Positions 1 through 7,927 of a stretch of DNA of 13,987 nt are shown piece after piece (the stretch's first letter is position 1; each line of letters opens with the position of its first letter). The stretch is taken from the NCBI GenBank assembly GCA_002410325.1, contig DHRK01000027.1:1-13987 (forward strand), written 5' to 3'. Origin of the DNA: Syntrophomonas sp. UBA5314 (GTDB taxonomy: Bacteria; Bacillota; Syntrophomonadia; Syntrophomonadales; Syntrophomonadaceae). The notes beneath the pieces are model-generated. The model saw only the letters and a list, made by a program, of their open reading frames with translations. It searched no databases and was not told the DNA's origin. The translations under genes were made by a program, and so were the position numbers.

Positions 1-33
1 TAGTACTCTGTTAACTCTTATTTTTTTATAAAT

Positions 34-74
34 CGTCGAGGGAAATTTTTGCAGGACAAGGCGGAGTAATGAGT
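34..74 (+). repeat. Translation-start element, copy 1 (upstream of PilZ gene)
   Basis: This 41-base stretch matches the last 41 bases of the window at 33 of 41 positions, counted by eye without gaps. It runs from a CGTCGAG core through an A/T-rich centre and GCAGG to AAGGCGGAG, and ends in ATGAGT, the first two codons of the PilZ gene. Bases 33-37 can pair with 60-64, using two G-U wobbles, so that the GGCGG part of the ribosome-binding region would lie in a stem. The element's function is not known to me. The first 33 bases of the window hold only a T-rich tract and no gene end that I can support. Confidence 0.7.
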
Positions 75-836
75 AATACTGGACGTATTGCGATTGACGA
101 CAACAAAGCCCTGCGGAAATTTGGCCGGCGGGGAACTAAAGTTTTAGGTGTTACAGACTACTGGAGAGTAAGGTGGAAGCAGTTGCGCAGCAAGGCCTTA
201 AAGATCAATCAATTGATCCATGTAGAAATTGAAGATCAGGAAGGGCATATCGATAGACTGCCCAGTCGGATTGAGGGAATAAGCGGCAAACACCTTTGTA
301 TAGCTATGCCCACCCGGCACGGGGCCCTGGTGCCGCTTAAATTGGGCCAAGCTGCAACCATAATAATCAACGATCGAGCCGGCATGCTGAGTGCAACGAC
401 CAGGGTCCTGGGGAGGCAACGGGAGCCGATTCCGGTCATTTTTGTAGAACTTCCCGAAGAGTTTGACAATATGGCCCAGCGCCGGGAGTTTGTCCGGCTG
501 GAAATATCCTTGCCCATCCGGTTTAGCCTGCTAACCGATAAAGCAGCCCAGGGTCCATATGAACCGGGGACTACGCTTGATTTAAGCGCCGGTGGGGTTT
601 GCTTTTTAAGCCGCCTCCAACTGGAAGAGGGGCAACTGCTTAACCTGTGTTTGAATTTGGGAGATGGCGAATTTTCGTGCAGGGCTCAGGTAGTAAGGGG
701 CAGCCGGGCAGAGGCGGGAGTCCAGAATTATGCGACGGCTGTAAAATTTATTGAAATTACCGATAATTTACGTGATCACATCGTGGGGTTTGTTTTTGCC
801 AAACAACGCGAGTGGATAAAAAAAGGCTTGCTATAA
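69..836 (+). CDS. YcgR-like PilZ-domain cyclic-di-GMP receptor
   Basis: This is a probable cytoplasmic c-di-GMP sensor controlling motility. Residues 47-130 resemble the YcgR N-terminal domain and residues 137-250 are a PilZ domain. Both parts of the ligand-binding signature are visible: R139-x3-R143 and D171-x-S173-x-G175-G176. In related proteins c-di-GMP binding makes YcgR brake the flagellar motor or modulate MotA. The 255-residue length includes a basic N-terminal extension of about 45 residues that is not part of either domain. The chosen ATG follows AAGGCGGAGTA, an imperfect ribosome-binding site. An alternative TTG at 183 follows AAGGTGG and would remove most of the extension. The gene lies 24 bases ahead of cheB, at the place where B. 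subtilis goes straight from flhG to cheB, so it is probably co-expressed with the chemotaxis genes. The family call is firm; the start is less so. Confidence 0.88.
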   Translation: MSNTGRIAIDDNKALRKFGRRGTKVLGVTDYWRVRWKQLRSKALKINQLIHVEIEDQEGHIDRLPSRIEGISGKHLCIAMPTRHGALVPLKLGQAATIIINDRAGMLSATTRVLGRQREPIPVIFVELPEEFDNMAQRREFVRLEISLPIRFSLLTDKAAQGPYEPGTTLDLSAGGVCFLSRLQLEEGQLLNLCLNLGDGEFSCRAQVVRGSRAEAGVQNYATAVKFIEITDNLRDHIVGFVFAKQREWIKKGLL

Positions 837-860
837 AGGCAGTTGTTTTAGGGGGTAGAA

Positions 861-1943
861 ATGTCTAAAATTAGGGTTTTGGTAGTGGATGATTCTGCTT
901 TCATGTGCAAAGTAATATCTGACACCATTAACCAGTCCCCTGGCATGGAGGCAGTTGGACGGGCTGGCAACGGGCAGGAAGCCCTGGCCCAGATTGCCAG
1001 TCTGTGTCCCGATGTGGTGACCATGGATGTTGAAATGCCGGCCATGGACGGATTAACGGCTTTGGAACAGATTATGAAGACCAATCCGGTTCCGGTCATA
1101 ATGGTGAGCAGTCTGACCAAACAGGGAACCGAACAGACTTTAAAAGCCCTGCAACTGGGCGCGGTGGACTTTGTTGCCAAACCAACGGTCCGGGTTCCTC
1201 ACAATATGACCGAATTTGGCGAGGAGTTAAAAAGAAAAATTCTCGTAGCAGCAGGTGCGAGGAAAAAATTGCAGAATTTGTATAGAAGTGCAGATTTAAA
1301 GTCGACTTTCCAGAAAACGCAGGTTGATAAAAAGGTCCTAGATCTGACTGCCGCTTTAAATAAGCTGGTACTGATCGGAACGTCGACCGGGGGCCCCAAA
1401 GCATTGCACCGGGTGATTCCCAACCTGCCCGGCAATCTCGGTGCCGGAGTCCTGGTAGTTCAGCATATGCCGGCTGGTTTTACCAGATCGCTGGCCGAGC
1501 GCCTGGACGGGGTGTCGCAGCTCCGGGTGAAAGAAGCGGAGCATGGAGAGAAGGTATTGCCAGGATGCGTTTACATAGCCCCCGGAAACTTCCACATGGC
1601 GGTCAACGCCCAGATAACTCAGGGGGGGAGGAGTCTGCACCTGGCCTTGAATCAGGACCCTCCCCGGAGCGGTCATCGTCCTTCGGTAGACGTTATGCTG
1701 GAATCGGCGGTAGAGCAGTTCTGGTCGCGGATGGTTTGTGTAATTATGACTGGAATGGGCAGCGATGGGGCGAAAGGCCTGGCGATGGTTAAAGACCGGG
1801 GCGGTAAAACTGTAGCTGAAGACCAATCGACCTGTATAGTATATGGGATGCCAAAGGCGGCTGTTGAAACGGGCAAAGTTGATAGAGTTGTACCACTACC
1901 TGAAATAAGCGCAGAAATAATAAGGCTGCTGCAAGCTTACTGA
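861..1943 (+). CDS. cheB: CheB, chemotaxis receptor glutamate methylesterase/deamidase
   Basis: CheB removes methyl groups from receptor glutamates and deamidates receptor glutamines during chemotactic adaptation, and it is activated by phosphotransfer from CheA. Residues 1-120 are a response-regulator receiver domain with the acidic pair D10-D11, phosphoacceptor D56 in MDVEMP, and K107 in AKPT. A variable linker covers about 121-165. Residues 167-360 are the CheB methylesterase domain with the expected catalytic set: S175 in GTSTGG, H202 in VQHMP and D302 in GMGSDG. The 360-residue length is normal. The ATG follows TAGGGGG with a short spacer. The next gene, its activating kinase CheA, starts 28 bases after the stop codon. 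Confidence 0.97.
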   Translation: MSKIRVLVVDDSAFMCKVISDTINQSPGMEAVGRAGNGQEALAQIASLCPDVVTMDVEMPAMDGLTALEQIMKTNPVPVIMVSSLTKQGTEQTLKALQLGAVDFVAKPTVRVPHNMTEFGEELKRKILVAAGARKKLQNLYRSADLKSTFQKTQVDKKVLDLTAALNKLVLIGTSTGGPKALHRVIPNLPGNLGAGVLVVQHMPAGFTRSLAERLDGVSQLRVKEAEHGEKVLPGCVYIAPGNFHMAVNAQITQGGRSLHLALNQDPPRSGHRPSVDVMLESAVEQFWSRMVCVIMTGMGSDGAKGLAMVKDRGGKTVAEDQSTCIVYGMPKAAVETGKVDRVVPLPEISAEIIRLLQAY

Positions 1944-1971
1944 GTATATCGACTTGTGGGGGGATTATTGA

Positions 1972-4002
1972 ATGAAAATGGATATGTCGCAGTATCTGGA
2001 TGTATTTCTTGAGGAGAGTAAGGAACACCTGGAAAATCTCAACCAGAAGCTGTTGGAACTGGAGAAGAACCCCGACAACGGCTCAAGCCTCAACGAAATT
2101 TTCCGTTCCGCCCATACTTTAAAGGGAATGTCTTCAACCATGGGTTTTGAGGATCTGGCTGATTTGACCCACCACATGGAAGATATTTTGTCGGATCTCA
2201 AAGAGGGACTGCTAACCGCCAGCCCTTATGTAGTCGATGCTCTATTCAAATCTTTTGACCGTATCCAGAGTATTGTCGAAAATATTGAAAACGGCCATGG
2301 CGGGGAAAGCGACAACCGTGATTTGATTGAAGTGCTGGACGGTATAAAGTCAGGGCTGGGAGCACAGGAAGCAGCTGCCGCCGCTGAACCGCAATTGGTT
2401 TTAGAGAGCCCCCCGCCCCGGGAAGCAGCTTTATCAAGTGTTAACGGGATTGATATAAATGAATATGAGCATTCAATTCTTCAAGTTGCGGAAAATAGCG
2501 GGATGAAAATATACGCTATGAAAATTGAGATAGACCGGGACTGCCTTATGAAGTCGGTAAGGGCCTATATGGTGTTCAGAGCGCTTGAGGAGGATGGCGA
2601 GGTTGTCAAAAGCGTTCCCTCGGCTCAAGATATAGACGACGGAAAGTTTGACGGAAACTTCACGGTTTTGCTAGTGTCCAAAAACGGGCTGGATGAAACC
2701 ATAAAGCGCCTCAACAACATTTCCGAAATCAGTGTAGCCGGTTATGAAGCCATTGCCTTGACTCAACTGGCCCCCCGCGAGACGTCGGCGGCGAAAACGG
2801 AAGCGGAAAACCTGGTTTTGGACGGGGACGTTAAAGACGGTAAAAAGGGAGCTAAAATCAAACAGACGGTAAGAGTTGATATAGAGAGACTGGACAATTT
2901 GATGAACCTGGTTGGGGAGTTGGTGATGCACAAGGGGAGGCTTGAGCAGATCGCCGCCAACCGCAAAATTATCGAGCTGAATGAAGCGATGGAACAGATT
3001 GACCGGATAAGCACCGATTTGCAGTCGGTGGTCATGAAGGTCAGGATGGTTCCAGTCGAACAGGTTTTTAACCGGTTCCCCCGCATGGTCAGGGATCTTT
3101 CCAAAGAGCTCAACAAAGAAGTTGATTTCATTATAGAAGGAAAAGAAACCGAATTGGATCGCACGGTAATTGATGAAATAGGCGATCCCCTGATTCACCT
3201 GCTGCGCAATGCCATCGATCACGGCATCGAGCCTACTGCGGAGCGTCTGGTAAAAGGCAAACCGGCCAAGGGAACGGTTCTTTTGCGGGCCCGCCATGAA
3301 GGGAACAACGTTTACATCGAAGTAGAGGATGATGGAGGGGGAATCAACACCGAAAGGGTCCTGCAAAAAGCTGTGGAAAAGGGCCTTATTGATACCAAAC
3401 AGGCAGAATTGATGGGATGGGATGAAACCATAGGCCTGCTGTTTTATCCAGGCTTCAGCACAGCCGGCACGGTAACTGATGTATCCGGCCGGGGAGTGGG
3501 GCTGGATGTTGTAAAAAGCAAGATTGAAGCCCTAAGCGGCGAAATATTTGTAGAAGCCAGGCCCGGCTTGGGAACCCGTTTCAGAATCAAGCTTCCCTTG
3601 ACGCTGGCTATTATACAGGCTTTGATGATTGCCGTTCAGAACGAGGTCTATGCCATACCCTTGAGTGCGGTTGATGAAACTACCATGATCAGCAGCCAGG
3701 AAATAAAAATGATGCAAAAACAAGAGGTCATTCAGCTGCGGGGAACCGTCCTGCCTTTGTATAGGCTTACTGGCCTTTTGGGCCTGCCCGACCCGGAACA
3801 GGAAAATGAAAGCATGTATGTAGTGGTAGTGAGAAAGGGTGACCGGCAGATCGGCTTGGTAGTTGATACTTTGATTGGCCAGCAGGAGATCGTTATAAAA
3901 TCACTGGGCCGGCTCTTCCTGGGGATACCCGGGATCGCCGGGGCGATCGTGGCCGGGGACGGTAATGTAAGGTTGATTCTGGACATTTCGACACTCTTTT
4001 AA
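1972..4002 (+). CDS. cheA: CheA, chemotaxis sensor histidine kinase
   Basis: CheA is the kinase of the receptor-CheW-CheA array, autophosphorylating and passing phosphate to CheY and CheB. All five domains are visible. P1 (Hpt, about 5-105) has the phosphorylated histidine H48 in AHTLKG. A P2 response-regulator-docking domain spans about 160-262. The P3 dimerisation helices begin near 292 (IERLDNLMNLVGELV). The P4 ATPase has an N box with N413 in LLRNAIDHG, a G1 box at D453-D454-GGG and a G2 box at 506-512 (GRGVGLD). P5, a CheW-like regulatory domain, covers about 540-672. The length of 676 residues is typical. The start is supported by GGGGGGA seven bases upstream; ATG codons 3 and 5 are less well spaced alternatives. 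cheW follows after 14 bases, its ribosome-binding site overlapping the cheA stop codon. Confidence 0.97.
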   Translation: MKMDMSQYLDVFLEESKEHLENLNQKLLELEKNPDNGSSLNEIFRSAHTLKGMSSTMGFEDLADLTHHMEDILSDLKEGLLTASPYVVDALFKSFDRIQSIVENIENGHGGESDNRDLIEVLDGIKSGLGAQEAAAAAEPQLVLESPPPREAALSSVNGIDINEYEHSILQVAENSGMKIYAMKIEIDRDCLMKSVRAYMVFRALEEDGEVVKSVPSAQDIDDGKFDGNFTVLLVSKNGLDETIKRLNNISEISVAGYEAIALTQLAPRETSAAKTEAENLVLDGDVKDGKKGAKIKQTVRVDIERLDNLMNLVGELVMHKGRLEQIAANRKIIELNEAMEQIDRISTDLQSVVMKVRMVPVEQVFNRFPRMVRDLSKELNKEVDFIIEGKETELDRTVIDEIGDPLIHLLRNAIDHGIEPTAERLVKGKPAKGTVLLRARHEGNNVYIEVEDDGGGINTERVLQKAVEKGLIDTKQAELMGWDETIGLLFYPGFSTAGTVTDVSGRGVGLDVVKSKIEALSGEIFVEARPGLGTRFRIKLPLTLAIIQALMIAVQNEVYAIPLSAVDETTMISSQEIKMMQKQEVIQLRGTVLPLYRLTGLLGLPDPEQENESMYVVVVRKGDRQIGLVVDTLIGQQEIVIKSLGRLFLGIPGIAGAIVAGDGNVRLILDISTLF

Positions 4003-4016
4003 GGGAGGCGAGAATA

Positions 4017-4481
4017 ATGGAAAACATAGAAAGTGCACCCATAGAGTCAAGTTATGAAGCAAACCAGGATATTCAGATTGTCGCCTTTAAATTGGGAAAG
4101 GAAGAATATGCCGTTGATATTTTGCATGTTCAGGAAATCAACCGGCTGCTAAACATTACCCGCGTTCCCCGAACCGAAAGGTACATCGAGGGCGTCGTAA
4201 ATCTGAGGGGTAATATCGTGCCGATTATAAATCTGCATACCAAATACTCTATTCAGTCAGCCGGCGATGAGGAGGATAAACGGATTATCGTTTTTCAGAT
4301 CGATGATCTAAAAGTGGGAATTATCGTTGACGAGGTTTCCGAAGTGATAAACATCAAAGCCAAAGACATAGAAGAGACCGGCCGGGTCTATGAATCGGCC
4401 AGTTCCGAACATATTAAGGGAGTTGTCAAGGTTGACGACCGACTTATGATCCTCCTTGACCTAAATAAAATCTTTGATTAA
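4017..4481 (+). CDS. cheW: CheW, receptor-kinase coupling protein
   Basis: CheW links CheA to methyl-accepting receptors in the polar array and has no enzymatic activity. The 154-residue product is a single CheW domain from about residue 20 to the end, with the family's conserved opening (IQIVAFKLGKEEYAVDI) and the later VNLRGNIVPIINL segment, a strong CheW hallmark. The first 20 residues are a short acidic tail. The ATG follows AGGGAGG at a good distance. The stop codon is adjacent to the upstream-most possible cheC start, and the two genes are clearly co-transcribed. No signal peptide or membrane segment is seen. Confidence 0.96.
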   Translation: MENIESAPIESSYEANQDIQIVAFKLGKEEYAVDILHVQEINRLLNITRVPRTERYIEGVVNLRGNIVPIINLHTKYSIQSAGDEEDKRIIVFQIDDLKVGIIVDEVSEVINIKAKDIEETGRVYESASSEHIKGVVKVDDRLMILLDLNKIFD

Positions 4482-4483
4482 AT

Positions 4484-4490
4484 GGGGAGG
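4484..4490 (+). promoter_or_regulatory. Ribosome-binding site that fixes the cheC start
   Basis: GGGGAGG lies 6 bases ahead of GTG 4497 and 9 bases ahead of GTG 4500. It falls inside the longer reading frame opened by ATG 4482, which itself has only A/T-rich cheW coding sequence upstream. This argues for one of the GTG codons as the true cheC start. Confidence 0.65.
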
Positions 4491-4496
4491 CAAACA

Positions 4497-5120
4497 GTGG
4501 TGGATTTTAAGGAATTATCCAGTCTGCAGATCGATGCATTAAAGGAGATCGGGAACATCGGGGCGGGCAATGCAGCCACCGCTCTAGCTCAGATGATCAA
4601 TACGAAAATAGACATGAATGTGCCGCAGATCAACATACTGGCTTTTGGTGATGTTCCTGAACTGGTCGGTGGGGCAGATAATTACGCGGTGGGGATCTAT
4701 TTAAATGTTACCGGAGAAGCGGCCACCAACATTTTGTTTTTAATGGAGGTGGAAAAGGGCTGCTCTCTAGTTGACATGTTGATGGGAAGAAGCCCGGGGA
4801 GCACCCAGCCGGAAAACCTGAGTGATCTTGATATATCGGCTATGATGGAGGTCGGCAACATTATTTCAGCCACCTACCTTAATGCATTGTCCATGTTTAC
4901 CCAGCTGAGCTTTACGCCGTCCGTTCCGGCCTTGGCCATTGATATGGCCGGTGCTATTCTGGGGGCTATCCTGGCCGAATACGGGCAGGTGGGGGACAGT
5001 GTTTTGCTCCTGGACACCCTGTTTAAAAAAGACGATCAGGATGTCGTGGGGCACTTCTTTCTGCTCCCTGAACCGGGAGCTCTCGACACAATTCTTTCCG
5101 CACTCGGGGTGAACTTTTAA
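4497..5120 (+). CDS. cheC: CheC, CheY-P phosphatase
   Basis: CheC dephosphorylates CheY-P and partners CheD in the adaptation pathway found in Bacillus and Thermotoga. The active-site pattern [D/S]-x3-E-x2-N-x22-P occurs twice and both copies are complete. The first opens with DALKEIGN and the second with SAMMEVGN; in each I counted exactly 22 residues to the proline. This argues for an active two-site phosphatase and not a FliM-like or degenerate paralogue. The GTG start at 4497 is chosen because it sits correctly behind GGGGAGG; GTG 4500 and ATG 4482 (five residues longer, overlapping the ribosome-binding site) are alternatives. The product from 4497 is 207 residues, as expected. The stop codon overlaps the cheD ATG by one base, suggesting translational coupling and matched levels of the two partners. 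Confidence 0.95.
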   Translation: MVDFKELSSLQIDALKEIGNIGAGNAATALAQMINTKIDMNVPQINILAFGDVPELVGGADNYAVGIYLNVTGEAATNILFLMEVEKGCSLVDMLMGRSPGSTQPENLSDLDISAMMEVGNIISATYLNALSMFTQLSFTPSVPALAIDMAGAILGAILAEYGQVGDSVLLLDTLFKKDDQDVVGHFFLLPEPGALDTILSALGVNF

Positions 5121-5605
5121 TGAGCAGGATAATCCAGGTGGGCATGGCCGATATGAAAATAGCACAGTCTCCCGACAAACTGATGACTCCGGGTTTGGGC
5201 TCCTGCATTGGCATCTGCCTGTATGATCCAGGTAAAAAACTGGCCAGTATGGCACACATCATGCTGCCTTCCAGTCTGCAGGCCAAAAATGCCGTTAACC
5301 GGGCTAAATTTGCTGATACGGCTATTGAATTGGCTCTGGAGGAATTGGATAAAACTGGCGCTGCCCGGTCCCGATTGGTGGCCAAAATCGCGGGGGGAGC
5401 GCAGATGTTTAAATTTTCCGGTGACAGCGATATCATGAAGATAGGGTTCCGCAATTCGGCGGCCGTGGAAGAACAGCTTAACAGGCTGCGCATTCGCTTG
5501 GTGGCCAATGATACCGGAGGCAACTACGGGCGTACCATAACTTTTGATCCGGAAAATGGGGAGCTATTGATAAAAACCATCGGGTATGGGGAGAGAATTA
5601 TTTGA
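5120..5605 (+). CDS. cheD: CheD, chemoreceptor glutamine deamidase
   Basis: CheD converts selected receptor glutamines to glutamate and binds CheC, whose phosphatase activity it stimulates. The papain-like catalytic residues are present: T23, C29 in GLGSCIG and H46 in MAHIMLP. The Thr-to-Cys spacing of six matches the Thermotoga maritima enzyme as I remember it. The length of 161 residues is typical. The gene starts on the last base of the cheC stop codon, with GGGGTGA a few bases inside cheC as the likely ribosome-binding site. Its stop codon overlaps the sigma factor's TTG start by four bases, so the reading frames run as a tight translationally linked series. Confidence 0.96.
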   Translation: MSRIIQVGMADMKIAQSPDKLMTPGLGSCIGICLYDPGKKLASMAHIMLPSSLQAKNAVNRAKFADTAIELALEELDKTGAARSRLVAKIAGGAQMFKFSGDSDIMKIGFRNSAAVEEQLNRLRIRLVANDTGGNYGRTITFDPENGELLIKTIGYGERII

Positions 5606-6375
5606 ATAGTGAGAAGAGCTTATTATGGCTTCATTATAAAGAAGAGGACTCCCTGGAAGCCAGAGACGAACTCATAATTCAGTATGCTCCACTAGTGAAG
5701 TACGTGGCCAATCGTCTGGCTATCAACCTATCGTCCCTGGTGGAGTTGGATGAATTGATATCCTATGGCATCGAAGGCTTGATCGACGCCATGGAGAAGT
5801 TCGATCACAAGCGCAATATTAAATTCGAAACCTATGCCATAACCAGGATCAGGGGTTCTATGATTGACGGGTTGCGTTCCATGGATTGGGTACCCGTATC
5901 CCTGCGCCAGAAAAGCAAAGAGCTGGAAAGAACCTACGCCACCCTTGAATCCCGGCTGGGCCGCTCGGCCAGCGATGAAGAGGTGGCCCGGGAAATGGGC
6001 ATCGGCCTGAATGATCTGGCGGTTCTATTAAGAGAAGTTGCTGCAACTACGATAATATCATTAGATGATTTTCTTCCCGGTGAAGAAGGCGATGACAGCA
6101 AGAAACGCATCGTTGACATCTTGCAGGATGAAGATGCCGTAGATGCACTGGAAATGGCAGAGTTTACCGAAGTCAAAGAGACTTTAGCCCGGGCTATTGC
6201 CCGTTTGCCGGAAAAAGAAAAGACCGTTGTCTATCTTTATTATTATGAAGGTTTGACGTTGAAGGAGATCGGAGCTGTACTTACTCTTTCTGAATCCCGG
6301 ATTTCCCAGCTGCATACCAAGGCGATTCTGAGGCTGCGGGGTAGTCTCAGTAAAAAGAAACAGATGCTCAGGTAG
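5602..6375 (+). CDS. sigD: Sigma-28 family RNA polymerase sigma factor (SigD/FliA/WhiG)
   Basis: This alternative sigma factor directs transcription of late flagellar, motor and chemotaxis genes. Region 2 lies at about residues 25-100 and includes LDELISYGIEGLIDAMEKFD (49-68) and the IKFETYAITRIRG segment, both characteristic of the FliA/SigD/WhiG group. Region 3 covers about 110-175. Region 4 is at about 202-250, with the helix-turn-helix LKEIGAVLTLSESRISQLHTKA. At 257 residues it is full length. It starts with TTG behind GGGGAGAG with a six-base spacer, overlapping the cheD stop by four bases; no ATG is available before region 2. The weak start codon may keep its level below that of the che proteins. 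Its place after cheD matches sigD of B. subtilis. No anti-sigma factor FlgM is in the window. Confidence 0.95.
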   Translation: MNSEKSLLWLHYKEEDSLEARDELIIQYAPLVKYVANRLAINLSSLVELDELISYGIEGLIDAMEKFDHKRNIKFETYAITRIRGSMIDGLRSMDWVPVSLRQKSKELERTYATLESRLGRSASDEEVAREMGIGLNDLAVLLREVAATTIISLDDFLPGEEGDDSKKRIVDILQDEDAVDALEMAEFTEVKETLARAIARLPEKEKTVVYLYYYEGLTLKEIGAVLTLSESRISQLHTKAILRLRGSLSKKKQMLR

Positions 6376-6378
6376 CGG

Positions 6379-6451
6379 ACGTATTAGCCAAGGAAAACGC
6401 ATATCAGGGAAGGTTCGCGGTCCTGGGTAATACGTTGTCCCAGGTCTTTTT
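6379..6451 (+). terminator. Terminator after sigD with complementary upstream arm
   Basis: CCTGGG (6422-6427) pairs perfectly with CCCAGG (6439-6444) around an 11-base loop and is followed by TCTTTTT, a plausible intrinsic terminator ending the chemotaxis unit. The loop contains TAATACGT (6428-6435), an exact complement of ACGTATTA at 6379-6386, so an alternative long-range stem or a pseudoknot is possible. The whole structure lies between the sigD stop codon and the FapA gene. Confidence 0.7.
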
Positions 6452-6509
6452 AGGTTGGGGTTACAAATAGATAGACGGATCTTTTTGCTTAATAAAGGGG
6501 GCTAGAATT

Positions 6510-7907
6510 ATGGAAAACGAGCATAACAGGGACGGCTCGTTAAAGGTTTATTTCGACAGCGCTAAAATGGCTGCATTTTTGGAAGTTCTGCCACCCGACG
6601 GCCAGGGCCGGCCTTGTACTTATGACCAGGCCGTACAAACCCTGACTGAACATAATATAGTATATGGTATTCATGAAGAAAGATTAAAAGAGCTGATAGT
6701 AAACGGAAAGGAAAAAGCGGTGGTTGCCCAGGGCACCCTGCCGGTTGACGGCCAGGCCGCCCAATTGGATTTCTTTTTTCCGCTTCCCAGCCAGAAACTG
6801 GCGCCGGCTATTGACGAAAAGGGCGTTGCCGATTACCACAACCTGGGGCTCATAAACAACATTCGGCGCGGGGAGTTGCTGGTTTTAAAAACACCGGCTA
6901 CACCTGGAACTCCGGGTTACAATGTGCTGGGCGAAGAAGTACCGCCCAAACCGGGCCGTGACTTAGCGCTGCCCCGGGGCAAGAACACCGTGGCCAACCC
7001 TGAAGAGAACCAGCTGTATGCTGCCGTAGACGGGCATGTAAGCCTGGTCGGGGGCAAAGTCGTGGTCAGCCCGGTCTACAATCTAGATGGAGATGTGGAT
7101 TTTTCATCGGGGGATATTGATTTCGTAGGCAATGTATTGATAAACGGCAGTGTAGCCTCCGGTTTTAAAGTTAAAGCCGGCGGGGATATAGAAATACGTG
7201 GTTTTATCGAAAATGCCGAGGTAACTGCCGAAGGCAGTATACAGGTAATGGGAGGAATAACCGGAGGACTTAAAGGACTGGTAAAAGCCGGAGAAAACCT
7301 GCAGGCTCGTTTTGTGGAGAATTCCAGAATTGAAGCGGGCAAAAACATATTCATCCGGGAAGCCATCATGCAGTCCCAGGTTAAAGCGGGCGGAAATGTC
7401 AAGGTTATAGACAAAAAAGGCATTATCGTCGGCGGGGTTATCCAGGCTTCCGGAGAAGTCGAGTGCAAAATACTGGGATCCCAACTGGCTACCCAAACGG
7501 CGGTGGAAGTAGGTGTCAACCCCTATTATCGGGAGGAGTATCACCGGCTGGGCAAAGCCCATGGAGAAATGAAAAAAAGCGTTGACAACCTGGGACACAA
7601 CATAAGTGTTTTTCAGAGATCAGGGATGTCCATGGATGATCTTGACGCTAAAAAGCGGCAGCTGTTGCTGCGCATTTTAGACGAATTTAAAAAGCAGCGC
7701 CGGGAATTGCAGCAGATCGAAGAGAGAATGGTATTCTTGGAACAGGAATTTGAAAAGAGCAGCAATGCACGGATATCGGTCTGGGAAATTGTGTATCCCG
7801 GAGTGAGGCTCTCTATTGGCCAGTGCGTCCACGTAGTCAATGATCCCATTAAGTATTCGGCTTTTGTCCTGGATAAGGGCGAAATCAAGGTTACCTCGCT
7901 GCGTTAA
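6510..7907 (+). CDS. fapA: FapA family (DUF342) beta-helix protein
   Basis: Residues of about 1-185 resemble the FapA N-terminal domain. About 190-335 show the short repeating pattern of a right-handed parallel beta-helix, with recurrent turns such as VKAGGDIEIRG, VTAEGSIQVMG and VKAGGNVKVID. Residues of about 340-430 are highly charged and helical, probably a coiled coil (EFKKQRRELQQIEERMVFLEQEFEK). A final short domain follows. In Vibrio vulnificus, FapA supports flagellar assembly and is bound by a PTS EIIA protein; whether that holds here is inference. The family is common in Clostridia, often near flagellar genes. The length of 465 residues is normal. No signal peptide or membrane segment is seen. 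The ATG follows AAAGGGGG with an eight-base spacer. It follows the sigD terminator, so it needs readthrough or a promoter of its own, which I could not identify. Confidence 0.88.
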   Translation: MENEHNRDGSLKVYFDSAKMAAFLEVLPPDGQGRPCTYDQAVQTLTEHNIVYGIHEERLKELIVNGKEKAVVAQGTLPVDGQAAQLDFFFPLPSQKLAPAIDEKGVADYHNLGLINNIRRGELLVLKTPATPGTPGYNVLGEEVPPKPGRDLALPRGKNTVANPEENQLYAAVDGHVSLVGGKVVVSPVYNLDGDVDFSSGDIDFVGNVLINGSVASGFKVKAGGDIEIRGFIENAEVTAEGSIQVMGGITGGLKGLVKAGENLQARFVENSRIEAGKNIFIREAIMQSQVKAGGNVKVIDKKGIIVGGVIQASGEVECKILGSQLATQTAVEVGVNPYYREEYHRLGKAHGEMKKSVDNLGHNISVFQRSGMSMDDLDAKKRQLLLRILDEFKKQRRELQQIEERMVFLEQEFEKSSNARISVWEIVYPGVRLSIGQCVHVVNDPIKYSAFVLDKGEIKVTSLR

Positions 7908-7927
7908 GATGGGAAGGTGAAGTTGCT

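Noticed and set aside
1..33. Possible tail of an upstream gene such as flhG
   Set aside because: Two frames hit stop codons within 14 bases, and the third encodes only a short hydrophobic run ending at TAA 29-31 that does not resemble an FlhG C-terminus.
33..40. Possible Spo0A box (TGTCGAA) in the left repeat element
   Set aside because: CGTCGAG matches only 5 of 7 positions, and the second copy (CGCCGAG) is worse, so binding by Spo0A is not supported.
2671..3366. 231-codon open frame on the minus strand inside cheA
   Set aside because: It lies wholly opposite the conserved CheA P3/P4 coding region, has no recognisable domain or ribosome-binding context, and is explained by the codon bias of the + strand gene.
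6452..6509. Search for a promoter in front of the FapA gene
   Set aside because: Neither a sigma-A pair with good spacing nor a sigma-28 TAAA/CCGATA pair was found, so none is annotated.
7104..7598. 164-codon minus-strand frame opposite the FapA beta-helix
   Set aside because: It is a shadow of the repetitive FapA coding sequence; its Phe/Tyr-rich product resembles no family I know.
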